Notes: generated by a model from the letters alone, not told the origin. A DNA stretch of 64,000 nt from Isoetes taiwanensis (GCA_021234155.1 JAJEKV010000012.1:7778448-7842447), one strand, 5' to 3'; positions 33,516 through 45,016 are shown, numbered from the stretch's first letter. Program-made: numbers and translations.

Positions 33516-33562
33516 TCGCCCTGTTGACACCTCCAGAATGTCAACTAAATTGACATTCCCTT
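33516..33562. repeat. Half-copy of inverted repeat a
   Basis: GCCCTGTTGACAC followed by the small palindrome GAATGTCAA...TTGACATTCC repeats the organisation of the right arm of the 31971-32098 hairpin, 1.4 kb away. This suggests a dispersed palindromic element family. Confidence 0.45.
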
Positions 33563-33565
33563 ATA

Positions 33566-33880
33566 CAAACATGCCATCTAGGCTCCAACATGCCACCTAG
33601 GCTCCAACATGCCAAGGTGGCTCAAGCATGCCACCTAGGCACTAACATGCCACCTAGGCTCAAACATGCCACGTGGGCTCCAACATGCCACCTAGGCTCC
33701 AACATGCCAAGGTGGCTCAAACATGCCACGCGGGCTCCAACACACCAAGGTGGCTAAAACATACCACCTAGGCTCCAACATGCCACCTAGGCTCAAACAT
33801 GCCAAGATGGCTCAAACATGCCATGTGGGATCCAACATGCCACCTAGGCTCCAACATGCCACCTAGGCCAGCTAGGCACT
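33566..33880. repeat. Minisatellite, ~19-base unit
   Basis: About 16 imperfect tandem copies of AACATGCCACCTAGGCTCC, some variant (CCAAGGTGGCT, CCACGTGGGCT). There are no unique spacers. Confidence 0.9.
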
Positions 33881-35451
33881 CCAAGTGGTGATATGGCATG
33901 CCAAGTAAGCAAGGCCAAGCTTTGACTAGGCCAAAATGAAAAGATGTCCATCTTTGGTCTTTTTATTGGGTGATGTTGGAAAATTTTTGGATGACATGGC
34001 TAGGCGGTGGTGATGTGGACATGATGACTAGGACTTTATGCAAGAAATATGATAACCTTTGGAAATTTAGTAGATGAGTTTGACAAGGGATAGAATAGAG
34101 GGATCTTGAAGAACTTAAAGCGTTGACACCCTTCCCCAAATCGAACCCGAGGCCCCGGGGACTTTGCACGGCGCCGCACGGAGGGAGAGGCGGATCCCAG
34201 AGGCGGACCTTAGAAAGGTTGTCGAGGCGCCTTTTCCCCGGTAGCGCCTCCGGGAGGGCAAATGCTAATGCCGCCCCTCTTGGGGCTCGATTTCTCTATC
34301 CCAATCGTTGAATCCCGGGGCTCAAGTAACCCGCCTTCGAGTAGGTTAAAAGAATCCAAGATCCATCAGGAGAACTTATCAAACCGCTAAGCGCCCCCGC
34401 GGATCGGCAATCGTAGAAACCCAAGTCTTTTGTCGCTCGGGCAGTACAAAGGCTCTAGAATGGAGATTTGACTTCGTCGTATCGTCCGAAATGGCTAAAT
34501 TACCCTAGGGACCAAGTTATATGGTTATTTTTGGCAAGAAAAGAAACACGAACCCTGTACATGGCAGTATTCCACAGCCACCTCTTTGGCCAATTGACTA
34601 CGAACGTGTTGGACATGAGCTACTTTGGTGCTTCTTGGAGAAGGGGTGGTCTTCTGCCCATGAAACTTGATTTTAAGTCCATTGGCAGAGTCAGTTCACA
34701 GTTCCAGAATGGGAGAATTGCTCGTCCATGGTCGGGTTCTTCGGGAGAGGACCTTTGGGGCGAACTGTTTTCGGAAGGTTTTAAGGGTGCATCTTCTCGC
34801 ATCAACACCCTCCTTCCACATGATGACATTATGCAAGATCCTCGTTGAATCTGACTAGGATATGGCCTCCGAAACGTAAACCCTGTGTGTTGCTAGGTTA
34901 TTGAAGGGTTTACGTTATGGAGGTCGAGTTTTAGTCGATTTCACTTGGGACATGGTCGAGAAGCTGCAGTTGAAAACACGGAACAATAGGAACTGATGGA
35001 TTGTAACGCAGAACAATAGAAACTGACGGATTGTGTTAGTCAAAGTTTGCAGATTGCACCTTGGTTTTTTGAAACTAGCAAATAGAAGAGAAATTCTCAC
35101 ATCCAATTGAGAACTACTTTAGTGTTCAGTCTATTCAGTCAAACTGTAGACAGCCTAAAGTGTAAGAAAATAAAAAAAATTGAATCAGTGTGATCCTGGT
35201 TGGCTTTGCACCTAAATATGGATGGAAAGGTAGACCTCCCGTCTCTTGATAAAAAAAAATTGCACAGAGATGAGTGAGGCAAGGGTGGATTTTAATAATT
35301 AATTGCTATGGTGGACATAGACATCATTTTAAACATGAATATACTTAGCTGGAGAAATTTATGCCGTTAATAGATGAGCATTAGAATGGAAGAAGAGGTT
35401 TATTTTTGCATGAATTATATTACAACTTATGTTTTCTCTTTAAATTTCCAG
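33881..35451. other. Mixed intergenic DNA with a GC-rich block
   Basis: 34125-34420 is markedly GC-rich compared with its flanks. On the minus strand it contains GGGTTCGATTTGG, close to a pol III B box, followed by GGGTGTCAAC, so it may be part of a retroelement or SINE. A plus-strand frame at 34468-34848 (about 126 codons) has no recognised family. At about 35240-35450 the DNA is intron-like, ending in a TTTCCAG acceptor. Confidence 0.35.
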
Positions 35452-35564
35452 TTGTCTCCGAGTTTTGTACCTGGATGAAAGCGCATTAAAAGATTATGGA
35501 GGAGAGTGGCTTCATGAGCTTGCACTACATAATTCAAAACTGGAGGTCCTTAGTTTTACGATGA
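35452..35564 (+). pseudogene. COI1-like: COI1-like F-box/LRR jasmonate receptor, left part of a split exon
   Basis: After a splice acceptor (TTTCCAG ending at 35451) the frame reads CLRVLYLDESALKDYGGEWL and on through HELALHNSKLEVLSFTM. This is closely like the leucine-rich repeats of CORONATINE INSENSITIVE 1 (GEWLHELALNN is a COI1 signature not shared by TIR1/AFB). Family knowledge: COI1 is the F-box subunit of SCF-COI1 that binds jasmonoyl-isoleucine together with JAZ repressors. The exon is interrupted at 35565 by an LTR element and resumes at 39794. Upstream exons (F-box) were not found. Confidence 0.8.
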
Positions 35565-35958
35565 TGTTAGAGCCTGAACTCTAACCTTGCAAGAAGGATG
35601 AAAAACCCAACAATCCAAGCTCAATCTATCAGATCAAAGCAATGCACAACACAAAGAATCTTCATCTCATAGCTAGATCAAGCAAAAATACACTCTCCCA
35701 ATACACCGTCTCCCTGTTCTTCTCTCTCTCTCTCTCTGCTCAGATAATACAATGATCATAATGCCCACAATGCATACGTGCAAATATCCTGCATGCGTGC
35801 ATGTGCGTATATCACTCCATATACGGTATACTATTTTCTATACCACCTCAATAGTGGTGAGTGTGGTGAGTGGTGAGTGGTGGCAAGTGTGGTGACGAGT
35901 GTGGTGAGTGGTGAGTGGTGACGAATGTGGTGAGTGGTGAGTGGTGACCACCCCAACA
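35565..35958. repeat. LTR, left copy
   Basis: 394 bp, TGTTAG...CCAACA. It contains a CT microsatellite and an array of GTGGTGA/GTGGTGAGT units at its right end. In the orientation of gag this is the 3' LTR, but the sequence next to it (35959 onward) is not a polypurine tract on the minus strand. Confidence 0.95.
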
Positions 35959-36446
35959 GTGGCGACCACAGTGGGAAAATGTGCCACTCCGTGGCGGAGA
36001 ACCCACAACAAAACAAACTCATATGGTCCTTGGGACATGTCCCCAAATGACACATTTACATGTATGTTTAGAAAGAAAATACCCTTCTCAAATCCAAATG
36101 ACTGATACAAACAAACTGGTCCAAAATGACAGTGACGAAACAGAGCCTCTGTAACTGTGGCAAACTTTGAAAGCTGATATCTTGAGTTCTAGACCTCCGT
36201 TTGAGCTGCACCATAGCTCGTTGGATTCGTATCGCCGAAACACATCTTTTGATGTAGGATAGATGAAGTATTATTGAACTGTCACCATTTGTTTTTATAG
36301 AAAAACGACCTGCTGTAACCCAAAAATTCTCCACAAATTCTCTGTAATTGGAGCTATGCCAAATCTGAATCCCTTAGAATAGCACTTGTTTAGGCCTGAG
36401 GTCTTCTCCATTTCTGGGATTAACAACACTTTCCCTTCTGGAATTA

Positions 36447-38944
36447 TCAACCAACTCCAACCCTATCAAGTAAGCATCTTCCAAATAGGAGAATGCAGAT
36501 AACATGTAACAACAACAAAAAGTGTGGCCAAAGAACAAGCCACAATCCAATAACCTGCTCAAATATTACTGCAGTAGCATACCAATGTGGCAAATCTGAT
36601 GTGATGTAATAGAACTTGCTAAACTGACATATTCCAGGTAGCTTATTAGTCTCAAATGGTGAAAACAAACCTTTAAGAGCATCTTTGGCTGCTGCGCACT
36701 GAGATAAAGTGCTGCGCATGTTCAATGTCCCATCCTTTATCACATAGTCATGCTCAAATGTACTCACCTCTTCCACACTTCCATGCTCAAACTTCTTTGG
36801 ACTGCTCAAAGCATAAAAAATTAGCAATTCTAGCTCACGGTTTAGTATCAAATCATCAAAGCAAGAAAATTTCTCCATTTGAGGCTTGTGACAGTCCTGC
36901 TCAGCTGGTATATATGTCTGAAATCTGAAAGTCTCATAAAGAGGATTGTTGTCATGACTGTCACTAAATTCAAGAGTATGTAACATACCTTTAGAGTGCC
37001 CAAATGCTAAAATATCAATGCTTTCCACCTCTAGCTCACATAATAATGGTTTATCATCCTCCAAAAATATTTCATATGTATGAAAAGTCTCAAACTCAGG
37101 GCTGCTCAAACATCTATCACTTTCTTTCTCATGACAATGCTCAAACTTATCATTTTCACATAAAAGAACATGCTCATACTCTTTAACCATGTGAGATGTG
37201 ATTAGATTTACCTGATTTCTGTTTGTCCCATCCATGCTTGATATCAGAGGATGATCTATATTCACTCCGCTGCCCGTATCTATGTTTGCTCCTTTGACTA
37301 AATACCCATTGATACTCATATCGCAAAGAAATAGCCCTGGAAGTCGGGCTAATGGCTCCATTCTACTCTTATTGGTATCATTTGAGATGATTTGTTGGAC
37401 TGAAATTTCTGATTTTGTCCTTCCCCCTAACTCTTGCAATAAATTTGGAGAATAATGCATCAATTGCTCTAGAGTAAGTGTAACTTTAGTGGCCAAAACT
37501 TGGCTGATCACATCATCTTCATTTTGAATTTCCTCATCCACCATAGGAGGCATCACTATGGGCTGATTTTCTTCCATAGACTGAAACTGTTCCGTGGGCA
37601 GCACATTGAATTGCACCTTCTTAGGTGATAACACCTTCAAAGCTTGTTCCTTCAAAGCCTTTGGAAAAGAGGTCTTAGTCTTCTCCGCAATTGGCACTAC
37701 TCTTGGTTCTTGAACCACCTTTTGTGATCTTGTAACTGCATTTACTTCTCCAATCTCTTCTTTTTGCTGAAATGGGTCATGCTCCACCTCAACAAATCCA
37801 CAATTTACTACTGATTTTGCCTTCTCTTGCTTCTTAAGCTCCTCAATAAGAGCCTTAACGTGAGGATTATCAATGTATTTTGCATCTTGAATGCGAACAT
37901 CATTATTAGGAAGAGGTACTGATTCAAACACTTGCTGCTTTAGTGGATACCATTTTGGTTTCCCATGGATTTTCCAACAAGTAGTCTCATCATGCTTGAA
38001 TTTATCACATAACTTGCAATATAAATGAGCCTTACTTGGATACCATCCCTGTTTTGGCTGCACCATTGGTGTGGAACCCATTGGAACTTGTTGGACAATT
38101 GGAGCTTGTGGCATCATTGGAACTTGTGGTATAATAGGTGTTGCCTGCATTGATTGAATAGGAATAGATGGTGCTTGTTGCATAACAGCAAATACCGGAT
38201 TGGCCCTCTCAAAGAATCTCTTCTCCCTACATTCTTGATCATTATGGCCTTTGATTTGGCATCTTGAGCAGAATTTCAGCAATCTACATGTAGCATCAGA
38301 ATGTCCAATAGACCCACAATACTCACAAGTAATAAACTGCACCTCCCTTGGCTTCTCACCAATTGTAAGCTTAGAAATCTTGGCTGTAATATCCTCTGTT
38401 TTATGCTCTGGAGCAGCAACTTCATGAATGTATCCCAGCTTATCTTCAGCCTTGAGAGCATACTTTTGTGCCTCTAGTAATGTTGTAGGCTGTTTAGCCT
38501 TCACCTTAAGCAATAGCTCGTTTCAGCCCCTTCACATACCATTGAATATCCATTTCATCACTCCTTGCAATCTTCCAATGAACCACGGCTTTGAGAACCG
38601 CAATATACCTCTGATTATACTCTCTAATTGATTTCTCTTCCTTTTGTGTGAAATTGGTCCACCTTTCCATAGTCTTATCCTTACCATGAACTTCTTGATA
38701 ATTAGAAAGCTTCCTTTAATTCCTGATATGTCATGGTATCTGGCTGGGTTTGTGCCCATTCCTCCACTGAATCTTGCAAAGAACTATGAAACCAAAGCAA
38801 ATAATCACCAGCCAGTAACTTACATTGCTGGCAATACCTCTCAAACTTCACAATATGCTTCAAAGGATCCCGATCCACCAGATCATCAAACTTTGGAATG
38901 CCCATTGTCTGAAAACCCCATACCATAGGTGGTAATCTGACCAT
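36447..38944 (-). pseudogene. Gag with three zinc knuckles and a retropepsin motif, frameshifted
   Basis: Frame 1 (38944-38702) has the capsid homology region (DRDPLKHIVKFERYC, WFHSSLQDSVEEWAQ). Frame 2 (about 38700-38509) continues it (MERWTNFTQKEEKS, MDIQWYVKGLKR). Frame 3 (38513-36447, 688 codons from a TTG) carries the nucleocapsid: CX2CX4HX4C knuckles at residues 63-76, 82-95 and 166-179, then a charged linker. The aspartic-protease motif IDTGSGVNI is at residues 411-419. The last 250 residues match nothing I know. Two single-base shifts, near 38700 and 38512, therefore break the protein in this copy. An ATG-initiated intact gag is not present. Confidence 0.85.
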
Positions 38945-39380
38945 CTACGCCTCTTCTTGGGTTTCTTGAAATTGGAAAAACGAAATTGAATCTCCCTTCA
39001 ATTTGAAAAACGAAATTGGATTACCTTCTAGATCGGTAAATGGAATCAAAACCTCACGGATCGAGAACTAGACCCCGGATCGCTCCCCAAATCTAAAAAC
39101 GAAATTGAATCTTGATGCAATTTTGAGCCCAAAGATTGACACACCGGTCCCCTTCTTGTGACGATGGAGCTTAGTGGGATCTCCTTCTTACTTCTCTTGG
39201 GCATAAAACTATGCTCCCCTTGTCAAATTCTACCCCACAAATCAATTACGGCAAAATTCCCTTCACACAAGAAATTGCTCCTTTCTCAATGGTGCCGTTC
39301 TTTACCGACGAACACCAATACCCATGGTAACAACTCCTTTTTCAATGGAAATTCGGCCAATCAATGGTGCATTCGAGCAT

Positions 39381-39391
39381 GAATGGTGCCA
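39381..39391 (-). other. Candidate primer-binding site
   Basis: On the minus strand, three bases after the 5' LTR (right copy), TGGCACCATTC begins with the TGG expected for a tRNA-complementary primer site. The donor tRNA is not identified. A rival candidate on the plus strand, TGGCGACCACAGTGGGA at 35960-35976, looks like the tRNA-Arg-type site of some plant gypsy elements. Confidence 0.45.
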
Positions 39392-39394
39392 AAT

Positions 39395-39788
39395 TGTTAG
39401 AGCCTGAACTCTAACCTTGCAAGAAGGATGAAAAACCCAACAATCCAAGCTCAATCTATCAGATCAAAGCAATGCACAACACAAAGAATCTTCATCTCAT
39501 AGCTAGATCAAGCAAAAATACACTCTCCCAATACACCGTCTCCCTGTTCTTCTCTCTCTCTCTCTCTGCTCAGATAATACAATGATCATAATGCCCACAA
39601 TGCATACGTGCAAATATCCTGCATGCGTGCATGTGCATATATCACTCCATATACGGTATACTGTTTTCTATACCACCTCAATAGTGGTGAGTGTGGTGAG
39701 TGGTGAGTGGTGGCAAGTGTGGTGACGAGTGTGGTGAGTGGTGAGTGGTGACGAATGTGGTGAGTGGTGAGTGGTGACCACCCCAACA
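39395..39788. repeat. LTR, right copy
   Basis: 394 bp. It differs from the left copy at two sites: GTGCATATATC here against GTGCGTATATC, and ACTGTTTTC here against ACTATTTTC. Confidence 0.95.
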
Positions 39789-39793
39789 GATGA

Positions 39794-40090
39794 CCAATCT
39801 GGATGATTTGAGAATGATAATAAGGAAATGCAGTGGTTTCTGAAAGTGTACGGAAGGACTTGAGTAACTCGTCAGTTATGGATTTTGAAATAATGTTTAA
39901 TCCTGAGAATGAGGAACCAATTCCTTTACCAAAGAATTTAGTATCCCTTTCAGGCGACATTCAACTTCCATTGCAACCATCAACAATGTCTAACTTGAGA
40001 GAACTTGGTCTGTGGAACATCATCATGAGCTGCTAAGGGCTGCATACAAATCTCGAAGATTTCTGAGGCAAGCATCTTTGCTCCTTTTAC
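39794..40090 (+). pseudogene. COI1-like: COI1-like exon, right part
   Basis: With the element and one GATGA copy set aside, the frame of the left part continues here as TNLDDLRMIIRKCSG. It then meets a stop (TGA at about 39841) and resumes in the next frame as DLSNSSVMDFEIMFN, then NLVSLSGDIQLPLQ and NLRELGLW. The order fits the LRR region of COI1 (a KCxSLVS-type repeat, then an RxLxLxY-type repeat). From about 40020 the homology is scrambled (HHELLR, TNLEDF in different frames). The receptor relic was therefore already decaying, or decayed after the insertion. Confidence 0.7.
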
Positions 40091-40473
40091 GTTAAGTAGA
40101 AACAACTTTACTTGGGATAGTAGAAATGGGTATATATGTGATATGGTAAAATTATTACTGAAAATTTGGAAGCTTGTTGTTACTCATAATTTAAAAAAGG
40201 TGGGGAAATCGGGGGACCGTCCTTTTCTGAGAGGAGGGATGGCATTTGGTGTTCTTTGGGATGAGGTCTCTCGAAGTTTATTTGGGCACAAGGTTATAAG
40301 GAAAGGGATATGATAACCCCGTGATATGATAACCTCGTTAGAGCCTCACGTACATCGGTTTGTGAAGGTTGATCTCAATACACTCGGTATTAGTGCGTAA
40401 TGGCATTTCAAATTTCCGTTCTTGCTTTAATTGAGGGCATACTTAGCATGTTGAACTCCCTCTTAACTTGTAA

Positions 40474-40498
40474 CTAGTAAATTGCCCACCTTCGGTGG
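40474..40498 (-). mobile_element. Helitron 3' terminus, minus orientation
   Basis: Read on the minus strand: hairpin CCACC-GAA-GGTGG (40498-40486), then GCAATTTA and CTAG ending at 40474, followed by T. It has the same architecture as the two plus-strand ends but a different hairpin, so another family. The element would extend rightward from here. Its 5' end was not found. Confidence 0.6.
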
Positions 40499-42934
40499 AA
40501 CAATCCATGTACTTTGGTGGAAGCCCTTGGAACGTTGGGCAATTCATGTACTTGTACTTTAGTGACCCCTTGGAACATTCCTAACCCATAAGGGTTATGT
40601 ATGTATTGTACTTTTGATCTATTGTAAACAATATTTACAACCCTGCGATTTCACATTGACATCATTACTATTTCTTAAATCTTGCCACTTAAATCATTTT
40701 TCCACTTAAATCTTGTCATTTCAAACACGAAGGCAAAAGTTGATGCAAGGAGAAGATAACTAATCATCGTTTGCTGTATTTGCATGGTTAAGTACACATG
40801 ATGAAACATTTCAAGAGATCCAATGTCTACATTTCTGAAACATTTAAAGGAATCCAATGTCTACATTTTTGCAGCTAAGTTAACTGGTGCAAATTAGAAT
40901 GTTTTAAATAAACCACTTAAAAGGATGACAATGTAGATATGTATGCTTTTGTCATTGCTGATGCCAATGAGAGTCAATATAATTTATCATATCGTGTTTG
41001 TATGGCATGATTTGTACGATACATTCTATATTTCAAGTAAAACATTGTCATTTGCTTAAAACTTGTTGGTGCTATCTAAATTGCTATCAACACAATAACA
41101 AAGGTGAGAGAAACTGGGCATTAACATAATAATGCTCGTGAAGTTTATCACTGTTACATTTTTCCACTGTTGTAATTAGCTGCACTATCTTACTATCCTG
41201 CTTCTGGCTATTCATGACTTTCTCATCTTCCCAACACAACACAGTTGATCGGCTACTTATATCATTCCTCCACCATTTAGTGTGCTGGCATTAGATGCTA
41301 TGGGGTTTCTGACAGTATTAAAATTCTCAGAATCCTTCTCAATAACCACTTGACTCTTAAATTTGCATCATAAAATTTTTATCTATTTTGTGACTGTAAA
41401 TCTCTGGGGCCTGCAATATTCCTCTTGCCTTTAACTATCTGGTGTATGCTCCCATTGATGGCTGCTTCTCTCTTCCTTCTACAAATTTTTCTTAAAGGTC
41501 TGGCTCATACCCATTAGTCTTAGAAGCACTGGTATTGGCACTTCTATTGTGTTGTCTTCTATATACAGATTTGCTGGACATTTTCAAGTGCTCCAAGCTC
41601 AAATGTATACTTTGTGGACGTCCACTTTTTAGTTTAACTCTTTTATCCCTAAATCATATCGTGGTGAAGGTATGCTAGGGATTGACTCATAGTGCCCAAC
41701 ATTTGTGGTATAAACAGGTAGAACGCTCATGTGAAGGTATGCTAGGGATTTACTCATAGTGCCCAACATTTGTAAAGGTATAAATAGGTAAAACGCTCAT
41801 GCTGTCCATGGTATCAAAAACTCCATAGACTTCTTCAGTGCCTGCATCTGATACAACTGGTTTCAAGTTGGGTTCAAAAATGAAGGGAACAAAATATAAT
41901 AGCATGCATACCTTACATTTTTTGGTTAATCAGGCATCCTGGTGAAAGACCTAGCTGCAGCCTTCATGACCTGAATGCTTATATAGCAGAACTTAAAGTG
42001 TCTTTTTCTCAAATAAAAAACATAGCGTATGAAACAGAGAACCTTACTTTTGCGCTGATGCTTTGCTGTTGCAACACTTTGATTTTGCCAACACTGCATT
42101 CGTGTCAATGACCTTGAACATGATACCTTGGATACCTTGAACTGGATCTCCCTTTTGTATATGCCATCTGACTTGCTAATGATTTCATGTCGTTTTGTTA
42201 GCTCAACATCGAAATAGCTCAGTTCCAGTGTGAGATCCTTGCAATATTTGAATTAACCATCACTCTGAACAACCAGCGCATGACAGATATTATTCTCAAA
42301 AAGGAGGTATGCACCAGTTTGGACAGTCCAATCACAGAACATCTACGACTGCACTTACTAACAGATATAAACAACATCTATTGACAAATATAAGCAGGGC
42401 CTTTTTGTTCTAGAAAATCAAGCCACAATGAAACAAATACCTCAGTGATTTCGCCTGGTATGTCCGAGCAAAAGAATATTGTTATAATATTGCTGAACAT
42501 TGCAGAACATTGCATGATGCCCTCAATAAAAACTTTGAGAGTACACACATATCCTTTAAAAAGAAAAAAAAAACATACAGTCCCAATAAATGCCAAAAGC
42601 AATTTTCTGATTCAATTTTCAATTGGGTTGATAGGGCCAATATGAAGTTATTTCCAGATTGGCCTGAAAGGTATAATGTAGGTTGGGAAGAGCATTTCTA
42701 TACTCTGATTCCTTTGGTTTACTATAAAATGTCAAAATTCACTTTGCATAAGTCAGGCATAATTCCTCTCTGATATGCAATCACAAATTTAGTGAGACAA
42801 ACTTTTTAACATGACATAAATTGATCAAGGGGTAGAAATTGTGTGCCTTTAAACATGCTCCACATCCTCATACTTATATTCTTTATGCATGTAATACATG
42901 AAGAAAGTACAAAATGATTGGTCTGAAGACACAC
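40499..42934. other. Probable Helitron interior; intron-like DNA
   Basis: AT-rich with no confident ORF. It includes a tandem duplication of about 67-70 bp (41664-41730 and 41731-41800, GTGAAGGTATGCTAGGGATT at each start). Minus-strand exon-like scraps near 42050-42250 (for example NQSVATAKHQRKSKV) were not recognised. Confidence 0.35.
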
Positions 42935-43236
42935 CGCAGAATATAGAAGCTTTGTTGCTGCTAGCAAATCTTCTGTCTTCCCTCCAGTGCAGGAACCAAT
43001 ATATACTCTATCTGTCTTCACATCTTTGCACTCCTTAGATAATATACGTTTGTCTGTTGAGTGGGGTTTGCAACCGCAGGTTCCAAATTGGACACACCTT
43101 CTTGATATCTATAAGAAGAAGGTAATATTTATGTTTAGACCATAAGACCGAAAACATGCTTGAAAAACACCAGGCCCAAATCTTACTTGGCATCACCATC
43201 ACTGAAAACAGACTCAAACATTGATTAAGTCTTGTT
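42935..43236 (-). pseudogene. Isopropylmalate isomerase large subunit relic (LeuC/IPMI family)
   Basis: The intact enzyme dehydrates and rehydrates isopropylmalate in plastidial leucine and glucosinolate chain-elongation pathways, using a 4Fe-4S cluster. Exon 43236-43187 (after a GCATGACAG acceptor, before GTAAGA) reads FESVFSDGDA. Exon 43108-42935 (after TTATAG) joins in compatible phase: YQEGVSNLEPAVANP, HSTDKRILSKECKDV, then VYIGSCTGGKTEDLLAA. That last stretch includes an Fe-S ligand cysteine region strongly conserved in the family. Damage: an in-frame TAA before FESV, and one base missing in the ANP/HS junction near 43065. Upstream and downstream exons were not found. It lies 2.5 kb inside a Helitron end on the same strand, which suggests a captured fragment. 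Confidence 0.8.
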
Positions 43237-45016
43237 CTGTCATGCAAGCAAGAGAGATAACTTCAGTGATTCACATTAACGTAAGATATAAAGTTCTACA
43301 GTGCATACCTCAAGATATTTTAGCAGACGCCAGACACCAAAAAGTCCATGGCAATCTTACAGAAAATCATGTGCCATAGTTGAAAAGCCTAGGCGCCTTC
43401 ACAAAAGATCTAAGTGTATTTGCCAGATGCCATAAACCCCAGACTCCACAGATCACTCCCTGATGCATATGAGAGGGCACAAAAAACCCCATTGTTTATA
43501 CATTGTCGGATGATTTCGAACCTGTTGAGATCTCAAGCTTGCCTCTAGATAAAGAGTAGAATGGCTAGAGTGCCCATAACGCAGATCCGATCTCAACCGG
43601 CAAATCTCAAAACGATGCATAACACCAACAGAAGCTTTACAAATCCTTTTCTATAAATACATTCCAATAAAAAAATAGTTTGTTTTAAAAATAAAGAACC
43701 CAAAGATAAATTCTAAAAAAAGGAATCTCTAGCCCAAAGGTTAAAAAAACCAATAGTTTTTCACAAAAAAAAACGAAGTTTCCGATCGCGGAAAAATAAT
43801 TTGGCCCAAAACACGGAAAACCTTAGCGATATTCATTCATGCTAAAAACCAAAAAGTTTTTCACCGCCGGAAAAACAATCGTAATGACGGCCGCCGATTA
43901 TCGATATACCCCGATATGCGAATATGCCAAAACCAACCCCTCTAACGAATTGCCCCTTAATGGGGGCAATCCAAAAAGGAAACCCTCGAATATTTTAGAA
44001 GGAGCTAGCGAGACAACTAATAAAAAAAAAGGGATGCAACTATTTAGGAGCCCCCTCCCCCATAATGCGTGCATCCGCCCATCATATCGCATTACCGTGA
44101 AAAGTCGCCCATGATCCGTGCTCCTCGACCCATGATCTCGCTCATCAAACCGTCCATGAACCGTAAATCAGAAGGTGGTTCTCAATGCAAAAATAGAGGA
44201 CATGGTAGATGAGCATCCGATGCACGAAGATGGAGTACAAATTCGCCCTGCTTTGAAGTGCACCATATTCTTAATGTCCCTAGCACCACATAACATATAG
44301 AGGTCCTTTCCCATCTCCACCCACCTCTCGGATATGTTTTTAGTAACAAGAAAAACACCCACTAGTTTCTTCACTCTCACTCAAACCTCCTCTTCATAGC
44401 CACATTGACAAGCCTGAGAGAGACTTCCTTTGCCAGTCTGAACACACATTGGTAATGTAAGTGATCCAAATCACTTCCCCTCTCAGCTCATAAAAACTCA
44501 CTAACAAGTCATAAAATTCTAGAGGAGCATCCATGCTTGCCATGCCTAATAACATTGACATCTAAAAGCCTGGTCTCTTCATCCTCCACTGCCGATTTCC
44601 CAAACCCTGACTCTGGTTGAGCAATTCTGCCTGCCCAATTTTCCCTACTCTAACAGCAAAAATACCTTTTATTATCGGCCCCTTGTATCAGGCCTGTATC
44701 CGACATTTCGAGCCTCCTAAATCCCAGCATGACCACAGTCAAGGTCCATCCTAGATCAAATTGCCTATGCCACATCAAATATCTACGCATTCTCCTACGA
44801 ATATGCCCTCTCAACCATAAGAAATCATGTATGAAGATAAAGAGTTTTTTAGATACTGCTCTTTTTGAAGGCCTCATTTTTTGTAGACATCTTCTCTGGA
44901 TGTTTTTTGATGGGAATATTGTCAACTAAGACCTTTTCTAGTCATTTGGAAGTTCGCTAAATGTATTACTCTTGAACAATTGGTTTATCAGTCAAGCTAT
45001 ATTATTATATACATAT
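43237..45016. other. Unassigned DNA
   Basis: Minus-strand frames at 44380-44168 and 44925-44650 look weakly coding (WVEMGKDLYMLCGARDIKN; WLRGHIRRRMRRYLMWH), but I recognise neither. The plus-strand frame at 43839-44114 is A-rich and unconvincing. Confidence 0.3.

Larger units (their letters stand above)
35565..39788 (-). mobile_element. 4,224-bp non-autonomous LTR retrotransposon (gag-protease only)
   Basis: Two 394-bp LTRs (35565-35958 and 39395-39788, both TGTT...AACA) differ at only two positions, about 99.5% identity. The 5-bp target duplication GATGA flanks the element exactly (35560-35564, 39789-39793). The only coding is a minus-strand gag with a protease motif; reverse transcriptase, RNase H and integrase are absent. 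This composition matches what has been called TR-GAG elements in plants, which move using enzymes from other elements. High LTR identity means recent insertion. It lies inside a COI1-like exon. Confidence 0.93.

Noticed and set aside
33566-33880. CRISPR-like array
   Set aside because: Units are contiguous with no unique spacers, no cas genes occur, and the DNA is eukaryotic.
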